From positions 146,506,731 to 146,570,730 of the forward strand of contig NC_081180.1 in assembly GCF_029867415.1 (NCBI RefSeq): 64,000 nucleotides of DNA, written 5' to 3'. Within the stretch, counting starts at the first letter, position 1; every line of letters starts with the position of its first letter. The notes under the pieces were generated by a model. It saw only the letters and a list, made by a program, of their open reading frames with translations, had not been told where the DNA came from and ran no database searches. The translations under genes and the position numbers were made by a program. Positions 44,353 through 56,155 of the stretch are shown piece after piece. This stretch comes from Vicia villosa (lineage: Eukaryota > Streptophyta > Magnoliopsida > Fabales > Fabaceae).

Positions 44353-44536
44353 GGTGAATTCTTATTTACCCATCTCAAAAAGGTGGGTAAGGTTACCTTT
44401 AGTATAAAATGCATTGAAAACATCAAATAATTGTTCTATAGAATAAATAATTAAATACATAAAAATTAAATAGTGTCATCTGATTGGTAGAATGTACACT
44501 ACCCATCTTTTTGTGATGGGTAGAGAAGTTGTCCCC
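44353..44536. mobile_element. MITE with 9 bp target duplication (184 bp)
   Basis: The left end is GGTGAATTCTTATTTACCCA and the complement of the right is GGGGACAACTTCTCTACCCA, both continuing TC-CAAAAAG-TGGGTA. ATTTTATTT flanks both sides (44344-44352 and 44537-44545). The ACCCA-rich ends resemble those of the larger MULE-type elements here. Confidence 0.85.
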
Positions 44537-44560
44537 ATTTTATTTTATTAATATAAATTC

Positions 44561-45225
<665 letters not shown>

Positions 45226-45227
45226 GT

Positions 45228-45405
45228 TAAAAGGTAGTGTACTGACAGTGTAAAATAATTTTACACTGTCATCCAATAGAAAATCATAAATGCGCCATGT
45301 CATTAAGTTTTTTTTTTAATAAAAAAAATGGTTTAATTGGATACATGGGTGGTGATTGGTTGACAGTGTAAAAATATTTTACACTGTCTGTGCATCACCC
45401 CTTTT
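45228..45405. mobile_element. MITE with GACAGTGTAAAA termini
   Basis: Each end has a local palindrome: GACAGTGTAAAATAATTTTA continuing to CACTGTC at the left (45244-45270), and the same with one base different at the right (45362-45388). Outer GGTAGTGTACT and complement GGGGTGATGCAC form longer inverted ends. A related partial copy lies near 58275-58300. Confidence 0.7.
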
Positions 45406-45562
45406 CTCTTTATTTTTAGTTATCAATATTTTAAATGTGAGAATCACTTTTACTAATTATAAATTTATAAAAAAATTTATTCTATTTATTTTTTAAAATT
45501 TTAATTATATTTCAAAAATCATTATATATTAAATATATTGTTTTAAATATTTTTAAAAATTA
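45406..45562. other. AT-rich DNA
   Basis: The ATTTATAAAAAAATTTATTC block repeats one at about 45103-45127. No gene. Confidence 0.35.
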
Positions 45563-45592
45563 AACCCGCGCAACGTCCGGGTCATATTCTTG
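45563..45592 (+). mobile_element. possible Helitron 3' end
   Basis: AACCCGCGCAACGTCCGGGT followed by CATATTCTTG resembles the short GC hairpin plus CTAG-type end of plant Helitrons, with the hairpin and end word each altered. The start of the element is not identified; the TATATTAAAATAGA at 39420 is one candidate. Confidence 0.35.
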
Positions 45593-45693
45593 TTTGTATT
45601 TTAATTGTTGGAAACTGTTGTATTAATATTCTAATGTAACAATTTGATTTAACTCAATCTCCTAAACTCTGTTTATTTTATTAATAGAAAGCA

Positions 45694-46545
45694 ATTTTTT
45701 TATAAGCAAAATGGAATTAAAGAGCACAAGGGGGGTGTTATCCCAAGATTACAACAAAAAACCAAAAAAAAAAACCTCCACCAAAGAATACTAACTAATG
45801 GTTCCCAATACAAATGGACAGATTAACGCACCAATCCGTCCAAACAAGAGAATCCCCTATCTTATAGAAAGAATTTAACCAATCTCATGCTACAAATTTA
45901 ATCATCCCAAGAGAGTCAAAGTGTAGTAAGGATCCACCATTAAAGATAATCTCATTCCTACAACACCAAATACCCCAATTAAAAGGCAAACCAAAAAGCC
46001 AACTAGCTAGTATCAATCACAAACCGGGCCTTACAAGTTAGATCCAAAGCTAAAAAACGATTAAAAAGATTACCCGGAAAAGAAGCCAAATCCACCCGAA
46101 GCCAATCGCAAAACTTAGTCCACCAAAGAAGAGAGACGGAGCAAGATGCAAAAAGATGATTCGAATCTTCCTCCTCCTCCCTACAAAGGGAGCACACCAA
46201 AAGAGAATGATCCAACAAAATGTGACGTCTCGCCAAAGCCTTCTTTGTTGGGATTTTGTTCAAGATAAGCCTCCACCCAAAAATCAAAATCTTGCTAGGA
46301 ATCTTAGTTTTCCACATCCGGTTTAAAGCATTAATAACCTCGACCTCCAAGCGATGACCCCGAAAGCTCCCTTCCAAAATCATGTCATAAACCGCTTTTA
46401 CGGAAAAACCCGTTGAATTCTTCCACCGAAAAAAAGAATATGTCACACCCACGGTGGGAGTTTTCAAAATAGCATTGGGCAAAGTTTTGACTTTTATAAT
46501 TGATTGGGACATTAACCTAATCGATGCCCTGTTCAAAATTGAGCT
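45694..46545 (-). mobile_element. LINE 3' fragment (minus strand) with zf-RVT region
   Basis: The frame 46536-46003 reads FRWKNSTGFSVKAVYDMILE, MWKTKIPSKILIFGWRLILN, KIPTKKALARRHILLDHSLL and VCSLCREEEEDSNHLFASCS. This is the reverse-transcriptase zinc-binding domain found at the C-terminus of plant LINEs, with its C-X2-C...H...C pattern. RT itself is lost by 5' truncation. On the minus strand the element ends in AATTCCATTTTGCTTATAAA and an A tail (45694-45701). Confidence 0.85.
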
Positions 46546-47260
46546 CTAAATGATTAGGACACCATCTTAATGGTGTGCAATGGCTAGATATCTAATCTTT
46601 CTTATTTTGAACTTATGAACAATTATATTTTTAATATCAAATCGATTGACATTGGGTGTTAATCGATTAGGAAGCCTTAAAAACATTAAATTCAAATTCC
46701 TTTTTGAGCCAACTTCTAGCCTATAAATAGAGGTCCCTTCCCTTATTTCAAATCATCTGAAAACATGTCTTGACCCTTTTCACTCTCTCCCTTATTCTCT
46801 CTCTAAACTTTTTCTTTTAATTTATTTAACTAATATAATAGCCGAGGTGCTTTTGCGATAAAGTTCTTTTATGAGTGAGGATAAGTTATAATTCTGGAAG
46901 GGTAGAATTGTAAAATTCACCAAGGGAAGCTTTTGTGTACACCTTGATATAATATTTTCCATTTAGGGGTTATTTGTGGGCTATAAGCTAAACATGTAAA
47001 AAGCTTTGGTTTAGGTTCGAGATCAGCCTGTGGTAAAATCTCTTTAGGTTCTTGGTAAGCTTATCATAAAACCAGGATTAGGTTAAAGCTTAGCCTGTGG
47101 CAAAAGCTTGAATAAGGTTCAAGACTAGCCTGATATTAAAATCTTCTAGTTTGTTGGTAAGCTCATATAAAACTAAGGTTTAAGGTTTATGAATTGCGGG
47201 AAACAATATTCAATGGTCAATTTATCCTTACTAGTCAAATAAATGATGAAGTAGTAGTTA
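46546..47260 (+). mobile_element. copia LTR/leader-like debris
   Basis: It contains a CTATAAATAGAGG TATA-type word (about 46721-46733) followed by a CTCTCTCCC leader, and repeated TTAGGTTC(G/A)AGA...AGCCTG(T/A)GGTAAAA words (about 46991-47135). It lies directly before a gag remnant, so it is probably the 5' LTR of that element. Edges were not found. Confidence 0.4.
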
Positions 47261-47264
47261 AACC

Positions 47265-47530
47265 CCATTCCTTTTGGACTGAAAAAGGAAAAGAGAAAGT
47301 TTGAAATAAAATTTAAAACCAAGAGATGTATAACAATGTCTCTAGATAATAGCAAATTCTACTATGCTCATCAATGTAATACTACCAAGGAAATGTGGGA
47401 TACTATTAAAATGACATATGGAGTTTATCCAGGTATCAAACAAGAGAAAATAAACACATGAGGCGAAGAAGATGAAGATATCAATCATTGATGTTTTTCA
47501 AAGTTTAGAAATATTAGAAATTTGGTTGGA
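47265..47530 (+). pseudogene. Ty1/copia gag (UBN2) remnant
   Basis: Reads KRCITMSLDNSKFYYAHQCN, TTKEMWDTIKMTYGVYP and IKQEKINT before a stop, the usual UBN2 pattern (leucine/serine-rich helix, AKEMWD, IKQARI). Later codons are decayed. No pol follows. Confidence 0.6.
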
Positions 47531-48342
47531 AATTGTATCACTAACAAGTATCTAAGAATTAATAATTGGAAGTTAAATCCAACTCTTAAATGGGAGCCTT
47601 CATGAATTTTTCAGGAGAAATCAAGAAAGAAGAAAATTTTAGAGAAATTGAACGATCTAGATGAATGGATACAAACCAAAGAATCACCAACTCCATAATA
47701 CTTATATCATACAACTCAAGTGCAATTTGATCTTCTCTTTCTATATATTACAGTTCAATTATATAGACCTTAAGCGCTCAGAAAGCTTTAATGAAAGTCT
47801 TTGAAAACTAATGTATTAGGCCTTAAATACATCCTAAGAAACCTCTATGAGTTGATGCAAAAGTTTGAGACATTTTCATGAAGGTTTGCAATAGTTTAGA
47901 ATTACAATGGTTCATGAAAAAACACAATTATGAATTATGTACAGGGTTTCTAAAATCGATTTAACGAATACCTGATTTAAAAAGTACACAACGATTTTCA
48001 AACTCTAATTAGCAACATGTTTCTTAAATCGGTTAGCTAGTTACTTGACTTAAAAAGTGCAGATTCAACATTTTAAAAATTCTGGTTGGGATATCATGCA
48101 AGTGATTACATGAATAGTGTAACCGATTAGACTATTAAAAAATTGAATTTTGGCCTTTGAAAAGTCTTGAATTGAGTGGTTTTGATGCATGAATTTCCTT
48201 TTCTACCAAAATATCCATAAGCTTATGCTTTCTTGATTCTTTTTTTTTACAGATGCTTTCTTGATTCTTGATTCCAAACTTTTTCTTCTTTGATATTTTT
48301 TCTTTGATAAACTTTTGTCTTCATCAAAACTAAACTAAGATA
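47531..48342. other. decayed retroelement DNA
   Basis: Words such as AAATCGGTTAGCTAGTTAC and GTGTAACCGATTAGAC (48025-48145) resemble the GTAACC...TTAC near-palindromes of the copia LTRs at 10.5 and 36.3 kb, so this may be part of a related LTR. No frame. Confidence 0.35.
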
Positions 48343-48347
48343 AATGA

Positions 48348-48784
48348 TGTGAGATATTGGATCGAACTCTAGTATGGTCGAATGGTAGCTTCTTGGTTCG
48401 GCAGGATTAAGCATGAGGTCGAAGATTGTTCACATGCTTGTGTCGAAGATGCTAGGGTTGTTAGCATGTTAAATTAGGTTTTAGTGTTTAAACCTTAATT
48501 TGTTAAGTTAGCTTGTTTATTAAGTTGGCTTGTGTAATGGGCCTTGTGGAAAAAGCCCATTAGTTAGTATGTTAGGTTTTATTATAAATAGCATACTAGT
48601 CTCTCATCATTGCTAAGCTGCAAATCCTAATTTAGGGTGAGAGAGGTTATTTGTTATTCTTGTAAACTTGTAATCTTGTTTTAAGAGAAAGTGAAAGAAT
48701 AGCAGTTATAACCAATTCTTGTGTTCTTCTTATCTTCTCTAATTCCCTATTATACTTTGTTCTTGACATCGTTTTTTCACAACA
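48348..48784 (+). mobile_element. solo LTR, TGTGAGATATTGG family, copy 1 (437 bp)
   Basis: Edges TGTGAGATATTGGATCGAA and GTTTTTTCACAACA. AATGA flanks both sides (48343-48347 and 48785-48789). It contains TATTATAAATAGCATAC as TATA and a leader. It has no interior, so it is a solo LTR. About 90% like the copy at 55494-55985 by eye. Confidence 0.9.
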
Positions 48785-48789
48785 AATGA

Positions 48790-49549
48790 TGTACATCTTC
48801 TTCACATGATTGTCACTTGAATTGGAGTGTATAGCTTCTAGCTCTCTTATTTCTTGAACTTCATCATGAAGCATTAGTTTAACGATGTGGGCTAGCCGTT
48901 GAGAAATTTTTTTATAGCAAAGCATATCAAAATATATATAATCAAGAAAAGAGAATAAGGTAGAAACAAGGAGCACGAGCGGTGCTGACAAAAACTGGAT
49001 AAACAAAAAGGACAAAGAAAGAACAGACGGTAGACAACACTAACACATAGACATAAAATAAATTACCTACATTGGGGGGACAAAAGAAACACACCACCAG
49101 AAAGACACAGTTGTCGGGAGGTCAACTCGACCGCCTGCAAAAAAACAAAGGAGGACAGATGGCCATGCAACATATCCCTAAAATTGAAGACACCAGAGTT
49201 GGTCAAGCTCCCATTCTAGCAAGGAGAAGACAGAAGTCGGAGCATGAGAATTGACTCATTTTCAAGTCAAACTAAATATTAAATTCATCGAGTGATTAGT
49301 CAACAAACTTTCCCTACAAAAATGATTTTACTAAGCATTTTTTAAGACAATTCAGACCACTGAGTGCCAAATGGTAAGCAGACATATATGAGTCATATTA
49401 CCTTGGTAAAACTCCTGATAGATAATATCATGTATTTCCTTGTCAATATGTTGTATGATAAATGAATAGTCTTCTTTTTTTTTCAAGTGGGTTAATTAAA
49501 GTGTTACATGCATCACTAAAAAAAAATTCATTTGTTGGCATTCTCGAAG
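48790..49549. other. no recognised feature
   Basis: Short frames only, none with recognisable motifs. A GAATTGACTCATTTTCAAGTC area near 49250 is unremarkable. Confidence 0.4.
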
Positions 49550-50140
49550 TTTTTTTTAATAAGCAATGAATTAATAAAGGAGTATAAGAGGTACTCCAAC
49601 CGAAAACAAGGCGGAAAACGTCTACTTCTCAAGGCAAGTGAGAGGAAGAATATTCCAAATATGAAAATTACAATTATCCACTACGTTATAATAGGTTTGA
49701 ATCCACGATCAAGAATTAAAGACTATCTCCGACATACACTTGGAAAAACTAAACGTCTCATTCTTAAAAATGATAGCGTTGCGCCTATTCCAAATTCACC
49801 AACTCGTACCCAACCACACAACCGCAAAAATAATCCTCTTGGCTTTCCTCTTCACCTTCTCATCGATACTAATGAACCCCATAAACTCCTCCAAACATAG
49901 TGAGTCAACCGAACCAAGTCACTCGAAAACCTTCCTCTATAAAGGCAAAACAACAAGGCAGCCCCCTAAAAGGTGTTGGAGACATTCCTCCCCCATAGCA
50001 CAAAACACACAAAGATAATCACAACCATCCAAAGAAATTCCCCTCTTTTTAATTGATCCTTCGTATCTAATCTATTATGAAGAACCCTCTATCCGAAAAA
50101 AAGAATTTTAGAAGAAGTCTTTACCTTTCATAGGAGGTGC
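49550..50140 (-). mobile_element. LINE 3' fragment (minus strand), decayed
   Basis: Starts at a T run (49550-49557) followed by AATAAGCAATGAATTAATAA, similar to the other LINE tails here. The minus strand carries a decayed zf-RVT stretch (RLDTKDQL.KRGISLDGCDYL, CVFCAMGEECLQHLLGGC, about 49960-50100). Confidence 0.7.
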
Positions 50141-50240
50141 ATATGCAAATTGTGGTAATTAATAGCCAAACTTACTAAACTTCTTATTGTCCCACCAAAC
50201 ATACTAAATTTGTTGTCCAACTTGAAATTAGATCAAAAAA
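50141..50240. other. spacer between LINE fragments
   Basis: No feature. Confidence 0.4.
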
Positions 50241-51645
50241 TTTTTTTTGTGTAAGCAAGAAATTCATTAATTGGGAGAACTAAGGGTTCCCCAGCCTTGA
50301 TACACAAGAACGGTCCAAAACCGGCAATACGATATTACAAACCAAATATGCTTACGACATAAAAGACAACGGGTCTTTTGTAAAATCGTAAAAACTAACA
50401 TTTGGATGGGCAATATCGCCAAAAAAGGACCACCTCCAAACCAAAATCTTAATGTTCCACGCTATGTTGTTTATGTCCCACACTTCATTTCTAAAACAAA
50501 AGCCATTTCTAGTCTACCAAATGATCCAAGAAGTTGCCAACCATAACACCTCCAATTTGCCATTTTTAATTCTTTTTACACGGCTCCAAGTGTACCAATC
50601 CATAAAAGACGGGATACACCACTCCGCATTCCCTCCCGGACAATCCGGAAAATTCACCCACAAAGCAATTTCTTCCCACACAATCCTTGTCACTTTACAC
50701 CCAAAAAACATATGATCACTCCCTTCCTTGTGCAATTTATATTAGGAAGCGAGAGAGATAAATTAATACCTCTACATAACAAAAGATCTTTAGTAGGCAA
50801 CCTATTTACAAGGAGTCTCCACCCGAAAGCTTTGATCTTAAAAGGAACCGCCATTTTCCAAATCCATTCCAAAACCTCATCATACCTATTAGGAGGACCG
50901 TAAGAAATTCACAATAAAGTATACGAATGATAACAAGAAGAGACTGTGTAACCTTTCTCCAAATCAAGAGTCCATTCCACGGAATCTTTTTCACCATTCA
51001 AACCGCGAAACGCCTCTAAAAGAGGCCTTAAAACCGTGAGGGAGGGAAGTAAACTCTCCGCTTCCAAAACCGCCTCCGAAATGCCTAAATTTCCCCGCCG
51101 CCAAACTCCATCATTCCAACCTCCCATGACCGCCACCGAAACTTTTTTCAATAAAGAAACGGAATAAAGATCCGGAAACTTTTCCTTCAAAATAAAATTA
51201 TCTAACCATCTACCTTCCCAAAAAGGAGTATTATAACCGTTTCCAACCTCAAAGCGACAATTGGAAACCAACAGGTCATTATAGGAAAAAGAAGAAGAAC
51301 TAACCTTTAAAATATCACGCCACCAAAATGAAGAAGAGGGTAATTTAGATACACCACCTCCACTCGTAACAAGCACACAAAGATCTCCATATTGGGCCTT
51401 TAGTACATCCAACCATAAGGAATTATCCCCTCTAAGAATCCTCCATCTCCATTTGTTTAGAAGCGCAAGATTGAAGTCGGAAATATTTTTGATCGCTAAT
51501 CCCCCTTTCAAGTACGGTAAAGTCACCACTTTTCAACTAACCCAATGAATACATCTCTTCTCCTCCATGCCCCCCATAAGAAATTACTTTGAATCTTATT
51601 AACTACTTTTACAACTTTCGCCGACATCTTGTAAAGAGACATTGT
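50241..51645 (-). mobile_element. LINE 3' fragment (minus strand), 1.4 kb
   Basis: T run 50241-50248 marks the 3' end. On the minus strand, from the right: LYKMSAKVVKVVNKIQSNFL, then after a frame break 206 codons with LPYLKGGLAIKNISDFNLAL, LNKWRWRILRGDNSLW, SSSFWWRDIL, FEVGNGYNTPFWEGRWLDN and EWTLDLEKGYTVSSCYHSY. In further frames come EWIWKMAVPFKIKAFGWRLL, NRLPTKDLLLCRG and GSDHMFFGCKVTRIVWEEIA. This is the post-RT part and zf-RVT domain of an L1-type LINE. The RT core is lost by truncation and there are at least three frame breaks. Confidence 0.85.
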
Positions 51646-52420
51646 GAATATTATAAGAGAACTCAATTAGATGAAAATTCTATTAATAGCTCTGAATAGT
51701 AATTTTTATTTTTTTTCTATCGAAAACATTAAGAAAGAAACTTTTCCTCGATCATGAATTTTCTATCTCCTCCAAAAAAAAAATACTAATACAACTTTAA
51801 GGGTTTTTATAAGAACTAATAAACTAAGAAAAAACATAATAAATAAAAAGATTTTTGCCGCTATTATCCATTATAGTCTTTCCTAACTCTAAAATTATTC
51901 TCTACGGATGCATGTAGAAAATATCTAATTTATATTTAAAAAAAATAAAAATAGATATAAATGCAAATAAGATAAGTGGTTTGAGTGAGAGAGTGTGTTT
52001 GAGTGTCTAAATTAAAATCTACAAAAGATATTTATAGATGAAGATATGAAGCTTGAAATGCCATTTACTATGAAAGTGGGCTACAAAAACTAAGTCTTCA
52101 CACCAGTAGTATGATGTTTAATAAAAAAAATTAAACTCTGGCTCAAACAGAAGTTAATTTATTTTTTATTTAAATCAACCATAGAATTGAAAGTAAAATT
52201 TGTGTCAAATATTCAGAGTCTTATCTCTGTCACACCCTACCATCCACCTCTATTTTCCTTTCTCAATTTCTATTTTCCCTCTTTAGTCCACCACTTTCAT
52301 CATTACCTTCTAATTTCATAAACAATTCATCAGATAAATTCACTTACATTTTATTTTTGTTCTTTTTTCACCATAAAAAAGTGAATGATGCCTTTCTCTA
52401 TCTACATGTCACTGCCACCT
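51646..52420. other. upstream region of the IDD gene
   Basis: AT-rich, no frame and no clear mobile element. It may hold promoter elements of the zinc-finger gene. Confidence 0.4.
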
Positions 52421-52712
52421 GTTCACTATATAGCAATGTAATTATATTCTTCTTCTTTTGTTTTTTGAGGAAATAAATGTAATTATTCTTAGTTGTGTTT
52501 GTGTCTATGTGTGTATATCATCCAAGTCCAATGGCTAAGATTCTTCATTTCTTGGCTCTCAAAAAGTAGCTATCACGAGTAATAAATACACACACAGCCA
52601 TATTTTGAATCAAACAAACAAACTAGAATATCGTATCTTTGCTTTTCTCTCTTCTCTTTTTTCCTCTCTTCTCTCCAACTTCTAGTGTTTTGTTTTTCTT
52701 CAAAGCCAAATA
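52421..52712 (+). promoter_or_regulatory. core promoter and 5' leader of the IDD gene
   Basis: TATA-like words are CACTATATAG (52424-52433) and ATAAATAC (52581-52588). A pyrimidine-rich leader (TTTTCTCTCTTCTCTTTTTT to TCTCTCCAACTTC, about 52642-52682) precedes the ATG, as in plant 5' untranslated regions. Which TATA word is used cannot be told from sequence. Confidence 0.4.
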
Positions 52713-55006
52713 ATGTTCTCTCCACTTATGTCCAATTCCACTGTCTCTTCTGCTAGATTAAATCCAACTATTAACTCCTCACAACAACCTCAGAAAACCA
52801 AGAAAAAAAGAAACCTCCCTGGTAACCCAGGTAGGAATTCATAGCGGCCGCAATTGCAGTTGCAGACGTTAATTTATAATTTAATATATATACATAGTAT
52901 ATGATTGACATGTTTATTAGTATTGAATTTCGTTTGGTTTGGTGAATTCAGATCCTGAAGCTGAAGTGATAGCTTTATCACCAAAGACACTACTAGCAAC
53001 AAATAGGTTTGTATGTGAGATCTGCAACAAGGGTTTTCAGAGGGATCAAAACCTTCAACTACATAGGAGAGGACATAACCTACCATGGAAGTTGAAGCAA
53101 AGGAACAACAAAGAAGTGGTTAAAAAGAGAGCTTATGTTTGTCCAGAGCCTTCATGTGTTCATCATAACCCTACAAGAGCTCTTGGTGATCTTACAGGAA
53201 TTAAGAAACATTACAGTAGAAAACATGGTGAGAAAAAGTGGAAATGTGATAAGTGCTCAAAGATCTATGCTGTTCATTCTGATTGGAAAGCTCACTCTAA
53301 AACCTGTGGTACTAGAGAATATAAATGTGATTGTGGTACCCTTTTTAACAGGTATAGTACTATACATACTACTTATACATAAATATTTTCATGTTAATTT
53401 CATATCATGTTTTATTAAGTTAATCACTTTTTCTCCTTTTGTTTTTATGTATTGTACTGTAATATCTGTGACACAGTAGAAATTTGGTTTGGTTTTTTTA
53501 ACATGATGATGCATGCACATGCATGTCAGCATGAACAGTATAGTATTTTTACAACATAATGTGTGAAAAGAAAATGAAAGAAAAGTTTCCAAATTCCAAA
53601 TGTGTCAGGGTGCTCAATGGTTTTGTAGACATATAAGTTGATGAGTGGGTGCAGTCTCTAGGAAAATGATGGAAATCTATTTTTGTCTACTGAAAAAGTA
53701 AAAAGAAGTTTAATCAATGTAGTTGGAAAATTTGTGATGATTTCTTACCTTTTTTTTTTCTTCTCAATTTTCAATTTTGGTTTTTCATCATTGTGAAATC
53801 TGATAAATCTGCAAGAAATCTGATATGCTAATAGCTAGATTCATCAGTGAATATATTCATCTCAATTGCTAGTACTAATGATCTTTGTGTCATGCATGAG
53901 TTCTAGTTTCCCAAGATTTCTACCATCATAATTAACAACACTACCAATAATCCTTGTAAAGCAAAAAAGCTATCCACATCATCAATTGCATCATATCCTT
54001 GACATTGTCACATATTTTATGTCCATTATGGTCCAAACCCATTGACACGTTAATCTGTGTATATTAGTCCCCTCTATATCCCATGCATGATGATTTTTTC
54101 ACTTGCCTTTTTATTTTGCTAATGGGGCACATTTTACAAGAATTTTACATAACTTCATCCCCAAGACATATTGTCCTCAGAATGTGCTTCTCTCAAAGTT
54201 TGTCGTCTAAAATGAGCTCCCCGCTAATAGTTGGTGGATCTGACTTTCTTAAATTAGTCGGTTTCAAAGTCAGATACCAGGAAAATATATAATACTATTT
54301 TCTTATGAATTTCAGGAAGGACAGCTTCATAACACACAGAGCATTTTGTGATGCATTAGCTGAAGAAAGTGCAAGAATGTCAATGTCAGCAAACCAATTA
54401 TCCAACACTAACACAAACTCATTAGCTCAATCTCTCTTCCTCTTCCAAAACCAGCAAAACCACATCACATGGGACCCACCTCAACAAAACCCTAACCCTA
54501 GCAACCTCCACCACAACATCAAGCCTGAATCTCAAACCTTCCCTCACTCATTTCTTCATCACACCACCACCAAGACCAACATCATGTCATCATCACCCTT
54601 CCATGTCAGCACACAACAACCTTCCTCAAATGCTACCACGTCGCCACACCTTTCAGCAACTGCACTTCTCCAGACAGCAGCAAACGTTGGTGCCACCGCC
54701 ATCACAGGTCACCACACATCTCAACTCAGCATGGGCGAGTTTACATCGGTGACTCATCTAGACTCGGTTGATCACTACATTAACAACTTGAGAGGCTTCA
54801 GAAAGAATGACGAAGGTCTCACGAGGGACTTTCTCGGCCTTACTAACACCGGCAGAGGACACGGTGGCTCCGTTGACGTAAAGGATATGCTAACATTCAC
54901 AGGAGGTGTAGAGTATGAACAAAACATGATGTTCAAGTCACAACAAGGTTTTGGTTTCTTTGGAACAACGACAACAAGTGTTCCCGAATCATGGGGGAAT
55001 TGTTAG
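52713..55006 (+). CDS. INDETERMINATE DOMAIN (IDD) C2H2 zinc-finger transcription factor, three exons
   Basis: Exons 52713-52830, 52952-53351 and 54316-55006 join to 402 codons; introns of 121 and 964 bp have GT...AG ends. IDD proteins are plant nuclear transcription factors acting in root patterning, gibberellin, sugar and flowering control, often with DELLA or SCARECROW partners. Seen here: a basic KKKRNLPGNPDPEAEVIALS start with a likely nuclear signal. The ID domain has C2H2 finger 1 at 61-81 (CEICNKGF...H...H) and finger 2 at 103-131. C2HC fingers 3 (138-158) and 4 (165-184) follow, the last spanning the exon 2/3 junction as is usual. C-terminal family motifs are SATALLQTAA (286-295) and LTRDFLGL (341-348). 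The middle is rich in H, N, Q, S and T. The ATG at 52713 is the first in frame after the leader; another lies six codons on. All domains are intact, so the gene is probably functional. The exact IDD member is not assigned. Confidence 0.93.
52952..53351 (+). other. IDD exon 2, fingers 1-3 and start of finger 4
   Basis: Acceptor TTCAG at 52947-52951, donor after AACAG at 53351 (intron begins GTATAG). The split aspartate codon at the exon 1/2 junction restores NPDPEAE. The split arginine codon at the exon 2/3 junction restores FNRKDSFITH. Both joins match the family, which supports the model. Confidence 0.9.
53352..54315 (+). other. IDD intron 2 (964 bp)
   Basis: GTATAG start, TTTCAG end. It is large but contains no recognised element, and short frames in it are noise. 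Confidence 0.85.
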
Positions 55007-55493
55007 AACCAAAACTTTGCCTTATTTCTTGTCTCATGTACTCTCTTGTTATGAAGTACTTGTATTTTTAAGTTTACCTCATTTCCAATTTCTCTTTTTT
55101 CTTTTGACAGATTTATGTTTCATTTCAGTGTATTTCCATGGATGAATGAATCCTTAGTTTTTATACGTACGGTGCTACTGTTCCCTTCCTTATATGTTGT
55201 CGTTGTTTACTATTTTTGGTTTCTGCATACATTGAATGCTTAGTCAATTATACTCTCTTCTTTTCATATTAGTTGTTTCACGTGAGAGACTAAGATAATA
55301 ACATCATTTTCAAAATAATATTTTAAACCAAAGGTACATAATATGATGAGAAAAAAGGGGTAGAAAATCACCTAAATATTGGATTTATGTGTTGAGCAGA
55401 GACAGCGATTCTATTTGTTGAGGCTAGCGAGGATGGATGATGTGGTGACTGGTGAATGTGCAAAGAGAGAAAATGTGACATGCAAATTATAAT
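55007..55493. other. 3' flank of the IDD gene
   Basis: A TTTTGACAGATTTATG...AATGAATCC area just downstream probably holds the 3' untranslated region and polyadenylation signals. No further gene. Confidence 0.4.
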
Positions 55494-55985
55494 TGTGAGA
55501 TATTGGATCGAACTCGAGTATTGTCGAAGGGTAGTTTCTTGGTTCGACAGTTCGACAGAGTTAAGCATGAAGTCGAAGGATTGTTCACATGCTGGTGTCG
55601 AAGTGTGCATGCTGTAGTCGAAGATGGGTCTAGCATGCAGATGTCGAAGATGCTAGGGTTGTTAGCATGTTAAATTACGTTTTAGTTTTTAAACCCTAAT
55701 TTGTTAAGTTAGCTTGTTTATTAAGTTGGCTTGTGTAATGGGCCTTGCTGAAAAAGCCTATTAGTTAGTATGTTAGGTTTTATTATAAATAGCATACTAG
55801 TCTCTCATCATTGGTAAGCTGCAAATCCTAATTTAGGGTAAAAGAGGTTATTTGTTATTCTTGTAAACTTGTAATCTTGTTTTAAGAGAAAGTGAAAGAA
55901 TAGCAGATATAACCAATTCTTGTGTTCTTTTTATCCTCTCTAATTCCCTATTATACTTTGTTATTGGTATCGTTTTTTCACAACA
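55494..55985 (+). mobile_element. solo LTR, TGTGAGATATTGG family, copy 2 (492 bp)
   Basis: Same edges as copy 1. ATAAT flanks both sides (55489-55493 and 55986-55990). It is 55 bp longer because of extra units carrying GTCGAAG (four copies between 55570 and 55650). It lies about 490 bp downstream of the IDD stop codon. Confidence 0.9.
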
Positions 55986-55990
55986 ATAAT

Positions 55991-56146
55991 GATTGTCCCT
56001 TATGATGACTAACTATATCTTATCTTCGTCTTCACAACTTTTAATCTCCTACTATGCTACCAAAATTTCGTTTGATTATTTTATATTACTCCTTCTTACT
56101 CTAGTCTTTTTAATTACAAATGTTAATAAATTATAGAAAAATATGA
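55991..56146. other. spacer
   Basis: No feature. Confidence 0.4.
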
Positions 56147-56155
56147 TTTTAATTA

